NCBI GenBank assembly: GCA_005881355.1
Contig: VBDM01000082.1
Location: 1-10,132, forward strand
Direction of reading: 5' to 3'
Source: Betaproteobacteria bacterium
Lineage (GTDB): Bacteria; Pseudomonadota; Gammaproteobacteria; Burkholderiales; SG8-39
Length of the DNA: 10,132 nucleotides
This document shows, one piece after another, positions 1 to 6,544 of this stretch. How positions within the stretch are numbered: position 1 is the stretch's first letter; the number at the start of each line of letters is the position of its first letter. The notes beneath the pieces are model-generated. The model was given only the letters and a program-made list of their open reading frames with translations, searched no databases and was not told where the DNA came from. Made by a program: the position numbers and the translations under genes.

Positions 1-2487
1 TTGACCGTCTCCACGAGGTGGCCGAACAGCTCGAACGCCTCGCGCTTGTATTCCTGCTTCGGGTTCTTCTGGGCGTAACCGCGCAGGTGTATGCCCTGGC
101 GCAGGTGGTCGAGCGCAGCCAGATGCTCGCGCCAGTGATTGTCGAGCGCCGACAGGAGCACGAAGCGCTCGAATTGGTGCACGGCGTCGACCGGAGCGCT
201 TCCCATCTTGCGGCGATAGGCCTCGTGGGCTCCGTCGATGGCGCGCTTGAGGAGGGCACCCTCGTCGAGGTTCGCGCGACAAAGGCAACTCGAACTGGAG
301 CTCTGAGGCATAAGCCTTTTCGAGGCCCGCCACATCCCATTGCTCTTCCATGCTTTCTTCCGGAATGTACGCGCGGAATATGTCCGTCACCACGCCCTCG
401 CGCAGCGCCGCGATCTGGTCCGAGACGTCCTGCGACTCGAGAATGGTGTTTCTAAGCCGGTAGATCTCGCGCCGCTGGTCGTTGGCGACGTTGTCGTACT
501 CGAGCAGTTGCTTGCGGATGTCGAAGTTGTGCGCCTCGACCTTGCGCTGCGCGCTCTCGATCGAGCGCGTGACCATGCTGTGCTCGATCGGCTCGCCCTC
601 CGGCATCCCCAGGCGCTGCATGATGGCGTTGACCCGGTCGCCGGCGAAGATCCGCAGCAGCGGGTCCTCGAGAGACAAGTAGAAGCGCGAAGACCCAGGG
701 TCGCCCTGGCGTCCCGAGCGGCCGCGCAACTGGTTGTCGATGCGCCGGGACTCGTGCCGCTCGGTGCCGATGATGTGCAGCCCTCCCGAGGCGATGACCT
801 GATTGTGCAGGGCCTGCCACTCCTTGCGCAGCTCGACGATCCGGCTCTCTTTCTCCGCCGCGTCGACATCCCCGGTTTCGCGCACGACATCCACCTGCTT
901 CTCGACGTTGCCGCCCAGCACGATGTCGGTGCCGCGGCCGGCCATGTTGGTCGCGATGGTGATCATCTTGGGGCGCCCGGCCTGGGCGACGATCTCCGCC
1001 TCGCGCGCATGCTGCTTCGCGTTCAAGACCTGGTGCGGCAATTTGTCCTTCTGCAGCATTCCCGAGAGCAGCTCGGAGTTCTCGATCGAGGTCGTGCCGA
1101 CCAGCACCGGCTGGCCGCGCTCGTGGCAGTCCTCGATGTCGGCGATGATCGCCTTGTACTTTTCAGCGGCGGTGCGGAAAACCTGGTCGTTCCGGTCGGC
1201 GCGGATCATGGGCATGTGCGTGGGGACGACCACGACTTCCAGCCCGTAGATCTCCTGGAATTCGTACGCCTCGGTGTCGGCCGTACCGGTCATCCCCGCG
1301 AGCTTGCGGTACATGCGGAAGTAGTTCTGAAAGGTGATCGAGGCGAGCGTCTGGTACTCGCTCTGGATCTCCGCGTTCGCCTTCGCCTCCATCGCCTGAT
1401 GCAAGCCGTCGGACCAGCGCCGCCCCGGCATAAGCCGGCCGGTGAATTCGTCGACGATGATCACCTCGCCGTCCTGGACCACATAGTGCCGGTCGCGGAA
1501 GAACAGGTTGTGGGCCCGGAGGGCGGCGTTGAGATGGTGCATCAGGTTGATGTACGCCGGCTCGTAGAGGCTGCGGCCCTCGGGCAACAATCCCGCGCGG
1601 GCGAGGAACTTCTCGGCGTGCTCATGCCCCTCCTCGGAGAGCAGCACCGTGTGGTTTTTCTCGTCGACGTGGAAGTCCCCTGGCGAGCTCTCCTTTTCCT
1701 GGCGCTTCAGCAGCGGCGCCACCTCGTTCATGCGGGTGTAGACCTCGGTGCGGTCCTCGGCCTGGCCGGAGATGATGAGCGGCGTGCGCGCCTCGTCGAT
1801 CAAGATCGAGTCGACTTCGTCGACGATCGCGTAGTTCAGCCCGCGCTGGAAGCGGTCGCCGACCTGCATCGCCATGTTGTCGCGCAGGTAGTCGAACCCG
1901 AACTCGTTGTTCGTGCCGTAGGTGATGTCGGCGGCGTAGGCGGATTGCTTGTCCGCGTGCGGCATCTGGGTCAGGATCACTCCGACCGAGAGTCCGAGGA
2001 ACTTGTAGACCTTCCCCATCCACTCGGCGTCGCGGCTTGCGAGGTAATCGTTGACCGTCACGATGTGGACGCCGCGGCCGCTGAGAGCGTTGAGGTAAGC
2101 GGGCAGGGTCGCGACCAGGGTCTTGCCCTCGCCGGTGCGCATTTCCGAGATCTTGCCGTCGTGCAGGACCATCCCGCCGATCAGCTGCACGTCGAAGTGG
2201 CGCATGTTGAGCACGCGCTTCGCCGCCTCGCGCACCACGGCAAAGGATTCGGGCAGGAGCTCTGCGAGCGCCGCTTTCTCCGCCGCGTCGCGCCCTTCTT
2301 CGGGCACGCCCTCGACGCGCTTCGCGAAGCGCGCTCTCAGCTCGAGCGTCTTCGCGGCAAGGGCCTGATCCGAAAGCGCGGCAATCGACGGCTCAAGGAC
2401 GTTGATCGCCCGCACCGACTTGCCGTAATGCTTGAGCAGCCGGTCATTGCGGCTGCCGAAAACGGCTTTCAGTGCGCGGGAAATCAT
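1..2487 (-). CDS. secA: SecA preprotein translocase ATPase, 3' end outside window, frame broken near 270-279
   Basis: SecA is the cytosolic ATPase that pushes unfolded preproteins through SecYEG. From ATG at 2487 the frame reads [16 protein letters not shown], a typical SecA N-terminus. It continues with Walker A MRTGEGKT (residues 116-123), Walker B VDEVDS (222-227), [25 protein letters not shown] (398 on), [14 protein letters not shown] (513 on) and [11 protein letters not shown] (586-596). This is residue-for-residue family sequence to LPLS at 734-737. There the conserved sequence jumps to another frame, [10 protein letters not shown] onward, and runs to the window edge as ...[21 protein letters not shown] family member has about seven residues (xWLxxEP) between these blocks; only 4 nt remain here, so about 17 nt look deleted. 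The last ~85 residues, including any C-terminal zinc motif, lie outside. No Shine-Dalgarno is visible before the ATG. Identity is certain; whether the break is biological is doubtful. Confidence 0.97.
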   Translation of the reverse strand, partial: MISRALKAVFGSRNDRLLKHYGKSVRAINVLEPSIAALSDQALAAKTLELRARFAKRVEGVPEEGRDAAEKAALAELLPESFAVVREAAKRVLNMRHFDVQLIGGMVLHDGKISEMRTGEGKTLVATLPAYLNALSGRGVHIVTVNDYLASRDAEWMGKVYKFLGLSVGVILTQMPHADKQSAYAADITYGTNNEFGFDYLRDNMAMQVGDRFQRGLNYAIVDEVDSILIDEARTPLIISGQAEDRTEVYTRMNEVAPLLKRQEKESSPGDFHVDEKNHTVLLSEEGHEHAEKFLARAGLLPEGRSLYEPAYINLMHHLNAALRAHNLFFRDRHYVVQDGEVIIVDEFTGRLMPGRRWSDGLHQAMEAKANAEIQSEYQTLASITFQNYFRMYRKLAGMTGTADTEAYEFQEIYGLEVVVVPTHMPMIRADRNDQVFRTAAEKYKAIIADIEDCHERGQPVLVGTTSIENSELLSGMLQKDKLPHQVLNAKQHAREAEIVAQAGRPKMITIATNMAGRGTDIVLGGNVEKQVDVVRETGDVDAAEKESRIVELRKEWQALHNQVIASGGLHIIGTERHESRRIDNQLRGRSGRQGDPGSSRFYLSLEDPLLRIFAGDRVNAIMQRLGMPEGEPIEHSMVTRSIESAQRKVEAHNFDIRKQLLEYDNVANDQRREIYRLRNTILESQDVSDQIAALREGVVTDIFRAYIPEESMEEQWDVAGLEKAYASELQFELPLSREPRRGCPPQARHRRSPRGLSPQDGKRSGRRRAPIRALRAPVGARQSLARASGCARPPAPGHTPARLRPEEPEAGIQARGVRAVRPPRGDGQ
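270..279 (-). other. Frame break in secA (apparent ~17-nt deletion)
   Basis: On the minus strand, TCG (Ser737, 279-277) is followed by CGCG (276-273) and then AAC CTC GAC GAG in a different frame. Upstream of this point SecA reads on triplets ending at 277; downstream it reads on triplets shifted by one base (AAC at 272-270). The family's W-L-x-x-E/D-P segment is absent. The size of about 17 nt is estimated from memory of SecA sequences. The net frame change (+1, equivalent to -2 or -17) is seen directly. Confidence 0.85.
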
Positions 2488-2521
2488 CGATGAATGACGG
2501 CCGTGGCGTGCAAAAGTTCGA

Positions 2522-2530
2522 AGTTTATCA
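2522..2530 (-). promoter_or_regulatory. Candidate extended -10 promoter for secA
   Basis: On the minus strand the sequence TGATAAACT (2530-2522) matches an extended -10 (TGn TAnnnT). It lies 34 nt upstream of the secA ATG. No good -35 hexamer is found 16-18 nt further upstream; that space is filled by the inverted repeat at 2531-2561. The 138-bp gap after the M23 gene leaves room for a separate secA promoter. Prediction by eye only. Confidence 0.4.
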
Positions 2531-2561
2531 CGCCCGAACAGCGCTTCCGGCGGTTCGGGCG
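2531..2561. repeat. Inverted repeat, 9-bp perfect arms, upstream of secA
   Basis: Arms CGCCCGAAC (2531-2539) and GTTCGGGCG (2553-2561) pair perfectly around a 13-nt loop. On the secA-coding strand the 3' arm is followed directly by TGATAAACTTCG, not a T-run, so a standard intrinsic terminator for the M23 gene is unlikely. As DNA, the dyad covers the place where a -35 box would sit next to the candidate extended -10, so it could be an operator. As RNA, it would form a hairpin at the end of the M23 transcript. Confidence 0.6.
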
Positions 2562-2625
2562 GGAACGAGCGCGGGGAAGCCGCGCGATGGGGACTGCCGG
2601 TGCTAAGGGGCGCCGGAAATGTCGG

Positions 2626-3546
2626 CTAGCGCGCTGTGGCCTGAAGAAACCGGATCGGGTTCTGCGCCACGCTGCGGTAGCGGACTTCGAAATGCAGGTG
2701 CGGGCCGGTGGCGCGGCCGGTGGATCCGGATTCGGCGATCTTGCTTCCGCGCTGAACCACCTCGCCTTCCTTGACCAGAAGTCTTGAGCAATGAGCGTAG
2801 CGGGTCGTGAAATCGTTGCCGTGGTCGATCTCGACCAGGACACCATATTGAGGATGCGGTCCCGAATAGATCACCACGCCGCCCGCCGCCGCGAAAACGG
2901 GAGTTCCGATATCCACGGGGAAATCCACGCCCTCGTGCATGGCGAGCATGCCGTTGAACGGATCGATGCGCCAGCCGTAGCTGGAGGCGCTCCAGGCCGC
3001 GTCGACCGGAGGAATCGTCGGCATGAGCTTCTTCTTCACCTTGGCGTCGAACAGCTGCGACTCGAGGATCCCGAGAGAGTCGCTCCGGTTTTCCATCTGT
3101 CTGGAAAGCTGGTCGAGCTGCCGGTTGAATTCCGCCATCGAGAGATCCTGCGGCGGGATGCTCGACACCGCGCCGCCGCGGCCGGGCGCCTCGTTGAAGC
3201 GGAATTCCCCGGGCTTCAAGCCCGCGAGGGCCGACAGGCGCTCGCCCAGCGCATCCAGCCGCATGAGCTGCGCCTGCATCTGACCGAGCTTCACCGCCAT
3301 GGCGTTCAAGTTTTCTCGCAGGAATTCTTCCGTCTTGCGCCGTTGCGCTTCCTGGGCGGACAAGACGAGCGAATCGAGCAGCGGAAACTTGAACTCGGCG
3401 GCGTGGCGCACTGTGATCCAGAAGAGCCCGAGCGTGAGGCTGAAAACGAGCAGCGCCATGAATATGGCGCAGGCGACCAAATGGCCATTGGTCAAGGTCA
3501 AAGACCTCGCCTTGGCCAATCTGCTCGAAACCAGAATAATATGCAC
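2626..3546 (-). CDS. Membrane-anchored M23 family peptidase (LytM-type)
   Basis: A 306-residue protein with a short cytoplasmic N-terminus, one transmembrane helix at about 24-45, an alpha-helical, probably coiled-coil region at about 62-170 and a C-terminal M23 domain at about 186-300. Metal-site motifs are complete: HEGVD (H204, D208) and HLHFE (H283, H285), with YAH (H252) and YGWRIDPFNG also present. It is therefore probably an active zinc endopeptidase acting on peptide cross-links in the periplasm, unlike degenerate EnvC/NlpD activators. The GTG start at 3546 is chosen because AGGAGG lies 5 nt upstream (plus-strand complement at 3552-3557) and the next base pairs fit no better start. 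It is divergent from the DUF721 gene and precedes secA by 138 bp. The family and location next to secA fit betaproteobacteria. The exact role in division or growth is inferred. Confidence 0.93.
   Translation of the reverse strand: MHIILVSSRLAKARSLTLTNGHLVACAIFMALLVFSLTLGLFWITVRHAAEFKFPLLDSLVLSAQEAQRRKTEEFLRENLNAMAVKLGQMQAQLMRLDALGERLSALAGLKPGEFRFNEAPGRGGAVSSIPPQDLSMAEFNRQLDQLSRQMENRSDSLGILESQLFDAKVKKKLMPTIPPVDAAWSASSYGWRIDPFNGMLAMHEGVDFPVDIGTPVFAAAGGVVIYSGPHPQYGVLVEIDHGNDFTTRYAHCSRLLVKEGEVVQRGSKIAESGSTGRATGPHLHFEVRYRSVAQNPIRFLQATAR
3512..3542 (+). promoter_or_regulatory. Candidate promoter for the DUF721 gene
   Basis: TTGGCC (3512-3517) and TAATAT (3537-3542) could serve as -35 and -10 boxes; the 19-bp spacer is long. 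Transcription would begin near 3549, giving a leader of about 22 nt that includes AGGG at 3558-3561 before the ATG at 3571. The boxes lie inside the 5' coding end of the M23 gene on the other strand. Prediction by eye. Confidence 0.35.
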
Positions 3547-3570
3547 GCCGCCCTCCTAGGGCTGCACTTA

Positions 3571-4014
3571 ATGCATTCCCAGAACATGCATCCGAAAAAC
3601 CCGTGCGCCTTTTTGAATCAGCCCGACGGCATCGCTTCGCTCATGCCGCAGGCCAGGCGCCTGATCGAGTTGCGCGGAATTCTATCCGCGGCGCTGCCGC
3701 TATCCCTGGCGCGATGGTGCTCAATCGCCAACTACAAGCAGGGAAAAGTCGTTATTTTTGCCGCCAGCAGCAGCGTCGCCGCCAAGCTCAAACTCATGGG
3801 TCCGACGCTGGTGGAGCAGCTTTCAGAACGAGGGGTGGAGGTTACCGGATTGGAAGTGCGCGTGCAACCCCTCGATCATGAGCGTCAAGTCTTTGAAAAA
3901 TCTTCAAAAATGAGCGCGGCAGCCGCCGCCAAGCTCGCTGGGCTGTGCGAGCAACTTCCTGATTCAAAACTTAAAATTGCGCTCGAGAGGATCGCGCGCC
4001 GGCACTGCAAATAA
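3571..4014 (+). CDS. DUF721 / DciA-family protein
   Basis: A 147-residue protein, the only plus-strand gene here. Residues about 24-100 match the DUF721 pattern: a helical lead (MPQARRLIELRGILSAALP), WCSIANYKQGKVVIFAASSS, then AAKLKLMGPTLVEQL and LEVRVQP. Family knowledge: DUF721 proteins include DciA, which helps load the replicative helicase DnaB in bacteria lacking DnaC/DnaI. That role is inferred here, so no symbol is given. The ATG at 3571 is preferred because AGGG lies nine bases upstream and downstream of a possible -10. ATGs at 3541 (overlapping the M23 start) and 3586 are alternatives. The tail after about 105 is low-complexity (KSSKMSAAAAAKL). A-T content looks higher than in neighbours, especially near 3880-3980. 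It converges with lpxC; no clear terminator was found in 4015-4096. Confidence 0.85.
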   Translation: MHSQNMHPKNPCAFLNQPDGIASLMPQARRLIELRGILSAALPLSLARWCSIANYKQGKVVIFAASSSVAAKLKLMGPTLVEQLSERGVEVTGLEVRVQPLDHERQVFEKSSKMSAAAAAKLAGLCEQLPDSKLKIALERIARRHCK

Positions 4015-4096
4015 AATCCAGCCTAAACAGACACAAATGCACGTTCGGGCGCGCGAAGCTCGTACGCAATCAGGGCGCAACGCCGGGATACGCCGA

Positions 4097-5014
4097 TCAG
4101 CCAGCGGGCAGGGCGAACAGACGGGAGAGGGCCGCCGGCGCGTCCTCCTCGCGCTCGAAAGTGACCCATTCCCAGGCATCCTTCGAGGCGAGCGTCGCCC
4201 GCAGCAGTCGGTTGTTCAGGGCATGCCCCGATTTGTGGGCGGAAAAGGCGCCGATCACCGGGTGCCCGATCAGGTACAGATCGCCGATCGCGTCGAGCAG
4301 CTTGTGTTTGACGAACTCGTCGCTGTAGCGCAGCCCTTCAGCGTTCAACACGCGGTAGTCGTCCACGACAATCGCGTTGTCGAGGCTCCCGCCCAGGGCG
4401 AGGCCTGATTCGCGCAGCGCCTCCACTTCCTGGATGAAGCCGAAGGTGCGCGCCCGCGCGACTTCCTTGACGTAAGAAGTACTCGCAAAATCGACGCAGG
4501 CCGTTTGCGCCGAGCGCTCGAAGGCGGGATGGTCGAACTCGATCGAGAACGAGAGCTTGAAGCCTTCGAACGGCTCAAAGCGCGCCCACTTCTCGCCGTC
4601 CTTCACTTCAACCGCGCTCTTGATCCGCAAAAAACGCTTGGGCACGGATTGCTGCTCGATCCCGGCCGACTGGATGAGAAACACGAAAGGCGCGGCGCTC
4701 CCGTCCATGATCGGCACTTCCGAGCCGGTGAGATCGACGTAGGCGTTGTCGATGCCTAGCCCCGCGAATGCCGACATCACGTGCTCGACGGTCGCGACCT
4801 TGACGCCATCGGTTTCGAGCGTGCTGCAAAGCCGCGTGTCGCTCACCTTGAAGGCGTCGGCGGCGATATCGATGGGCGCAGGCAGGTCGATGCGCCGAAA
4901 TACGATCCCCGCGTTCGGCAGGGCCGGCCGCAGGGTCATCGCCACTTTCTCGCCGGTGTGGAGGCCGACGCCGGTGGCGCGAATCGCCGATTTGAGCGTG
5001 CGCTGCTTGAACAT
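4097..5014 (-). CDS. lpxC: UDP-3-O-acyl-N-acetylglucosamine deacetylase (LpxC)
   Basis: LpxC removes acetyl from UDP-3-O-acyl-GlcNAc, the committed step of lipid A synthesis in the cytosol. The 305 residues match the usual length and align with the E. coli enzyme offset by one. Zinc ligands are H78 (TVEHVMSA), H237 and D241 ([11 protein letters not shown]). Catalytic E77, D245 and H264 (KSGHALNN) are present, as are [10 protein letters not shown] near 15-24 and [11 protein letters not shown] near 101-111. The ATG at 5014 gives the standard [12 protein letters not shown]-terminus, although no clear Shine-Dalgarno precedes it. It lies 107 bp after a small ORF downstream of ftsZ, with its own candidate extended -10 at 5060-5068. 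In enterobacteria LpxC is controlled by FtsH proteolysis through its C-terminal tail; the short FALPAG end here differs, so that control cannot be assumed. Confidence 0.98.
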   Translation of the reverse strand: MFKQRTLKSAIRATGVGLHTGEKVAMTLRPALPNAGIVFRRIDLPAPIDIAADAFKVSDTRLCSTLETDGVKVATVEHVMSAFAGLGIDNAYVDLTGSEVPIMDGSAAPFVFLIQSAGIEQQSVPKRFLRIKSAVEVKDGEKWARFEPFEGFKLSFSIEFDHPAFERSAQTACVDFASTSYVKEVARARTFGFIQEVEALRESGLALGGSLDNAIVVDDYRVLNAEGLRYSDEFVKHKLLDAIGDLYLIGHPVIGAFSAHKSGHALNNRLLRATLASKDAWEWVTFEREEDAPAALSRLFALPAG

Positions 5015-5059
5015 TCGCGGTCGCTGCAGTATGTTGCCGCAGACGATTGAAAGCGCTGG

Positions 5060-5068
5060 ATTTTAGCA
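5060..5068 (-). promoter_or_regulatory. Candidate extended -10 promoter for lpxC
   Basis: On the minus strand TGCTAAAAT (5068-5060) is a near-ideal extended -10 (TGn TAAAAT). It would start transcription near 5053, about 38 nt before the lpxC ATG. No -35 match is seen at 17 bp; that position overlaps the inverted repeat at 5078-5105. This AT-rich box stands out from GC-rich surroundings. Prediction by eye. Confidence 0.5.
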
Positions 5069-5077
5069 CAGCCGGCG

Positions 5078-5105
5078 GGCTCACCGGCCCGGATTCCGGT
5101 GAGCC
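5078..5105. repeat. Inverted repeat, 10-bp perfect arms, between small ORF and lpxC
   Basis: Arms GGCTCACCGG (5078-5087) and CCGGTGAGCC (5096-5105) pair perfectly over an 8-nt loop. The repeat starts 16 nt after the stop of the small ORF in transcription order and ends 9 nt before the extended -10 of lpxC. On the minus strand no T-run follows, so it is not a textbook intrinsic terminator. It may be a 3'-end stabilising hairpin, a weak terminator or an operator over the -35 region. Confidence 0.7.
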
Positions 5106-5121
5106 GCGCCGTGCCTGCGCT

Positions 5122-5271
5122 CTAGTGCAGCCGCTTGCGCTGGTAGGCGGGGACGAAAGCGACGGTGCGGATCAGCACCGGCGCGGTCCGTGCGGACAGC
5201 CGCAGCGCCGGTCTCGAGATCAGAGGCTTACGCAGGTAGCGGGGCATACCGGTTCTCTTTGCCGTGCTCAT
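5122..5271 (-). CDS. Small, highly basic 49-residue ORF between ftsZ and lpxC
   Basis: Begins MSTAKRTGMPRYLRK and ends AYQRKRLH before TAG. It has 12 Arg/Lys and no Asp or Glu in 49 residues, and a moderately hydrophobic stretch (APVLIRTVAFVPAY, about 30-43). I do not recognise a family. Support for expression: it starts 17 nt after the ftsZ stop on the same strand; AGAGGGAG lies 7 nt before the ATG; it fills the gap without overlapping either neighbour; and it is followed 16 nt later by a strong stem-loop. Against it: GC-rich DNA throws up Arg-rich ORFs by chance, and no homology could be checked. If real it is probably cotranscribed with ftsZ, and its charge suggests binding to RNA, DNA or membrane phosphates (inference only). 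Confidence 0.5.
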   Translation of the reverse strand: MSTAKRTGMPRYLRKPLISRPALRLSARTAPVLIRTVAFVPAYQRKRLH

Positions 5272-5288
5272 GTCGTTGCTCCCTCTGG

Positions 5289-6409
5289 CTAGTCGGCCTG
5301 CTTGCGCAGGAACGCGGGGATGTCGTACTTGTCGACCCCGCTGTTTTGCAGAGCCTCGATGGTCGAGGCCCGGTTCTTGCGGATCACGGCGGGCATTTCG
5401 TCGAGCACCCGGTAATCCACGCCCGCCACCGGCATGTTGTCGGTGCCGGTCTTATGCACCACCAGCTGCGGCTTTGCCGGGCGCGCGATCTGCGGATGGC
5501 CGAGGCCGGTCGCGATCACGGTGACGCGCAGCTCTTCTCCGATGGGGTCGTCGTAGACGGCGCCGAAGATGATGGTCGCGTCGTCGGCCGCGAAGCCGCG
5601 GATGGTGTTCATAACCTCCTTGGTCTCGCGTAGCTTGAGGCTCGATTTGTTGGCCGTGATGTTCACCACGACCCCGCGAGCGCCCGACAGATTTACCCCC
5701 TCGAGCAGGGGACAGGCCACCGCCTGCTCGGCGGCGATGCGCGCGCGATCGACGCCGGAGGCGGCCGCCGAACCCATCATCGCCATGCCCTGCTCGGCCA
5801 TCACCGTACGCACGTCCTGGAAGTCGACGTTGATGAGCCCCGGGACGTTGATGATCTCGGAGATGCCGGCGACCGCGTTCTTCAGCACGCTGTCCGCGGC
5901 GGAAAACGCCTCCTCCATCGACACAGGATCACGATCACCGAGTCGACGTGCCGGGAGAGCTCGTCGATGCCGACCTCGGCCGCCTGCATGCGGCGCACGC
6001 CCTCGAACGAGAAGGGCTTGGTCACGACCGCGACGGTGAGGATGCCCATTTCCTGGGCCACCTCCGCGACCACGGGGGCGGCACCCGTGCCGGTGCCGCC
6101 GCCCATTCCGGCGGTGATGAAAGCCATGTGCGCTCCGCGCAGAGCGTCGGCGATCTGGTCGCGTGCCTCGAGGGCCGCCGCGCGCCCCGCCTCGGGCTTG
6201 GACCCCGCGCCCAGGCCCGTAGAGCCGAGCTGGACTTGGCTCTTTGCCTGCGTGCGCGAGAGCGCCTGGGCGTCGGTGTTGGCGGCGACGAACTCGACGC
6301 CGGCCACGCCGTTTCGGATCATGTGGTCGACGGCGTTGCCGCCCGCGCCGCCGACGCCGATCACCTTGATAACGGTGCCGCTCATTGTGTTTTCGACGAC
6401 TTCAAACAT
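5289..6409 (-). CDS. ftsZ: Cell-division GTPase FtsZ, frame broken near 5921-5924
   Basis: FtsZ is the tubulin-like GTPase that forms the Z ring at midcell. The N-terminal part (6409-5924, 162 codons) starts [26 protein letters not shown] in two joined blocks and holds the signature GGGTGTG at 103-109. It ends HVDSVIVIL. The C-terminal part (5921-5289, 210 codons) resumes in another frame as [19 protein letters not shown]. It contains the T7 loop NVDFQD and the classic tail [11 protein letters not shown], which binds FtsA and ZipA-type partners. A normal FtsZ has about 12 residues (NEKLxEVxGDDV) between the parts; only 2 nt remain, so about 34 nt appear deleted. Restored, the length would be about 384, as usual. 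Read literally, translation from 6409 stops at 5882 after unrelated residues. The start is fixed by AAGGAGG 5 nt before ATG. Confidence 0.97.
5919..5926 (-). other. Frame break in ftsZ (apparent ~34-nt deletion)
   Basis: On the minus strand CTG (5926-5924, the last Leu of DSVIVIL) is followed by two bases TG (5923-5922) and then TCG ATG GAG GAG (from 5921), which continues FtsZ in a shifted frame. The conserved Asn and the helix after it (NEKL...) are missing. The frame change is direct observation; the deletion length comes from known FtsZ sequences. Confidence 0.9.
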
Positions 6410-6482
6410 GCTTGCCTCCTTCCGGGATGAAGTAAAAAACCGCCTGCCTACCACGCACTGCTGAAAATTCCGCTGAAACCAT
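6402..6482 (-). CDS. Possible 26-codon leader ORF overlapping the ftsZ start
   Basis: ATG at 6482 follows AGGAGG by 5 nt. The ORF encodes 26 residues ([11 protein letters not shown]...PEGGKHV), and its TGA (6404-6402) overlaps the ftsZ start region, as in ATGTTTGA. This geometry is typical of translational coupling: ribosomes ending the leader would sit on the ftsZ Shine-Dalgarno and start. The ORF is not recognised, and its start lies in the second copy of the ftsA-end repeat. It may be an accident of that repeat, so confidence is low. Confidence 0.3.
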   Translation of the reverse strand: MVSAEFSAVRGRQAVFYFIPEGGKHV

Positions 6483-6493
6483 TCGCGCCTCCT
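6465..6493 (-). repeat. Second copy of the ftsA 3'-end sequence, in ftsA-ftsZ spacer
   Basis: This 29-nt segment matches 6549-6577 at 25 of 29 positions. In frame with both ftsA and ftsZ it encodes RREWFQRNF, like the FtsA C-terminus [10 protein letters not shown]. Within REWFQRNF the four nucleotide differences (Glu GAG/GAA, Gln CAA/CAG, Arg CGC/CGG, Phe TTC/TTT) are all synonymous. The copy is followed by CAG instead of a stop. Confidence 0.8.
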
Positions 6494-6509
6494 CCCTGCT
6501 ATCGGACAA

Positions 6510-6523
6510 AGGGGCACGCCCCT
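6510..6523. repeat. Short palindrome in ftsA-ftsZ spacer
   Basis: AGGGG (6510-6514), CACG, CCCCT (6519-6523). On the minus strand the 3' arm is followed by TTGT. The stem is only 5-6 bp and the T-run is interrupted, so it is at most a weak pause or attenuation site between ftsA and ftsZ. Confidence 0.35.
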
Positions 6524-6544
6524 CGATTCCCGTCTCAGTTGCGC

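Noticed and set aside
340..2493. A 717-codon open frame on the plus strand opposite secA
   Set aside because: It is codon-phased with secA on the other strand; antisense frames stay open in GC-rich genes. Its protein is Arg/Val/Asp-rich with no domain, while the minus strand reads clear SecA.
2791..3570. Upstream extension of the DUF721 frame, opposite the M23 gene
   Set aside because: The frame is open but is a shadow of the M23 gene. DUF721 similarity begins only after 3571, and a -10 and Shine-Dalgarno-like site fit the ATG there.
4015..4096. Terminator between the convergent DUF721 and lpxC genes
   Set aside because: Only 4-bp stems such as TTCG/CGAA and GGCG/CGCC occur, without a following T-run on either strand.
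5882..5924. Programmed ribosomal frameshift in ftsZ
   Set aside because: No slippery run is seen, and a frame change cannot restore the roughly 12 missing core residues. A sequence deletion explains the data better.
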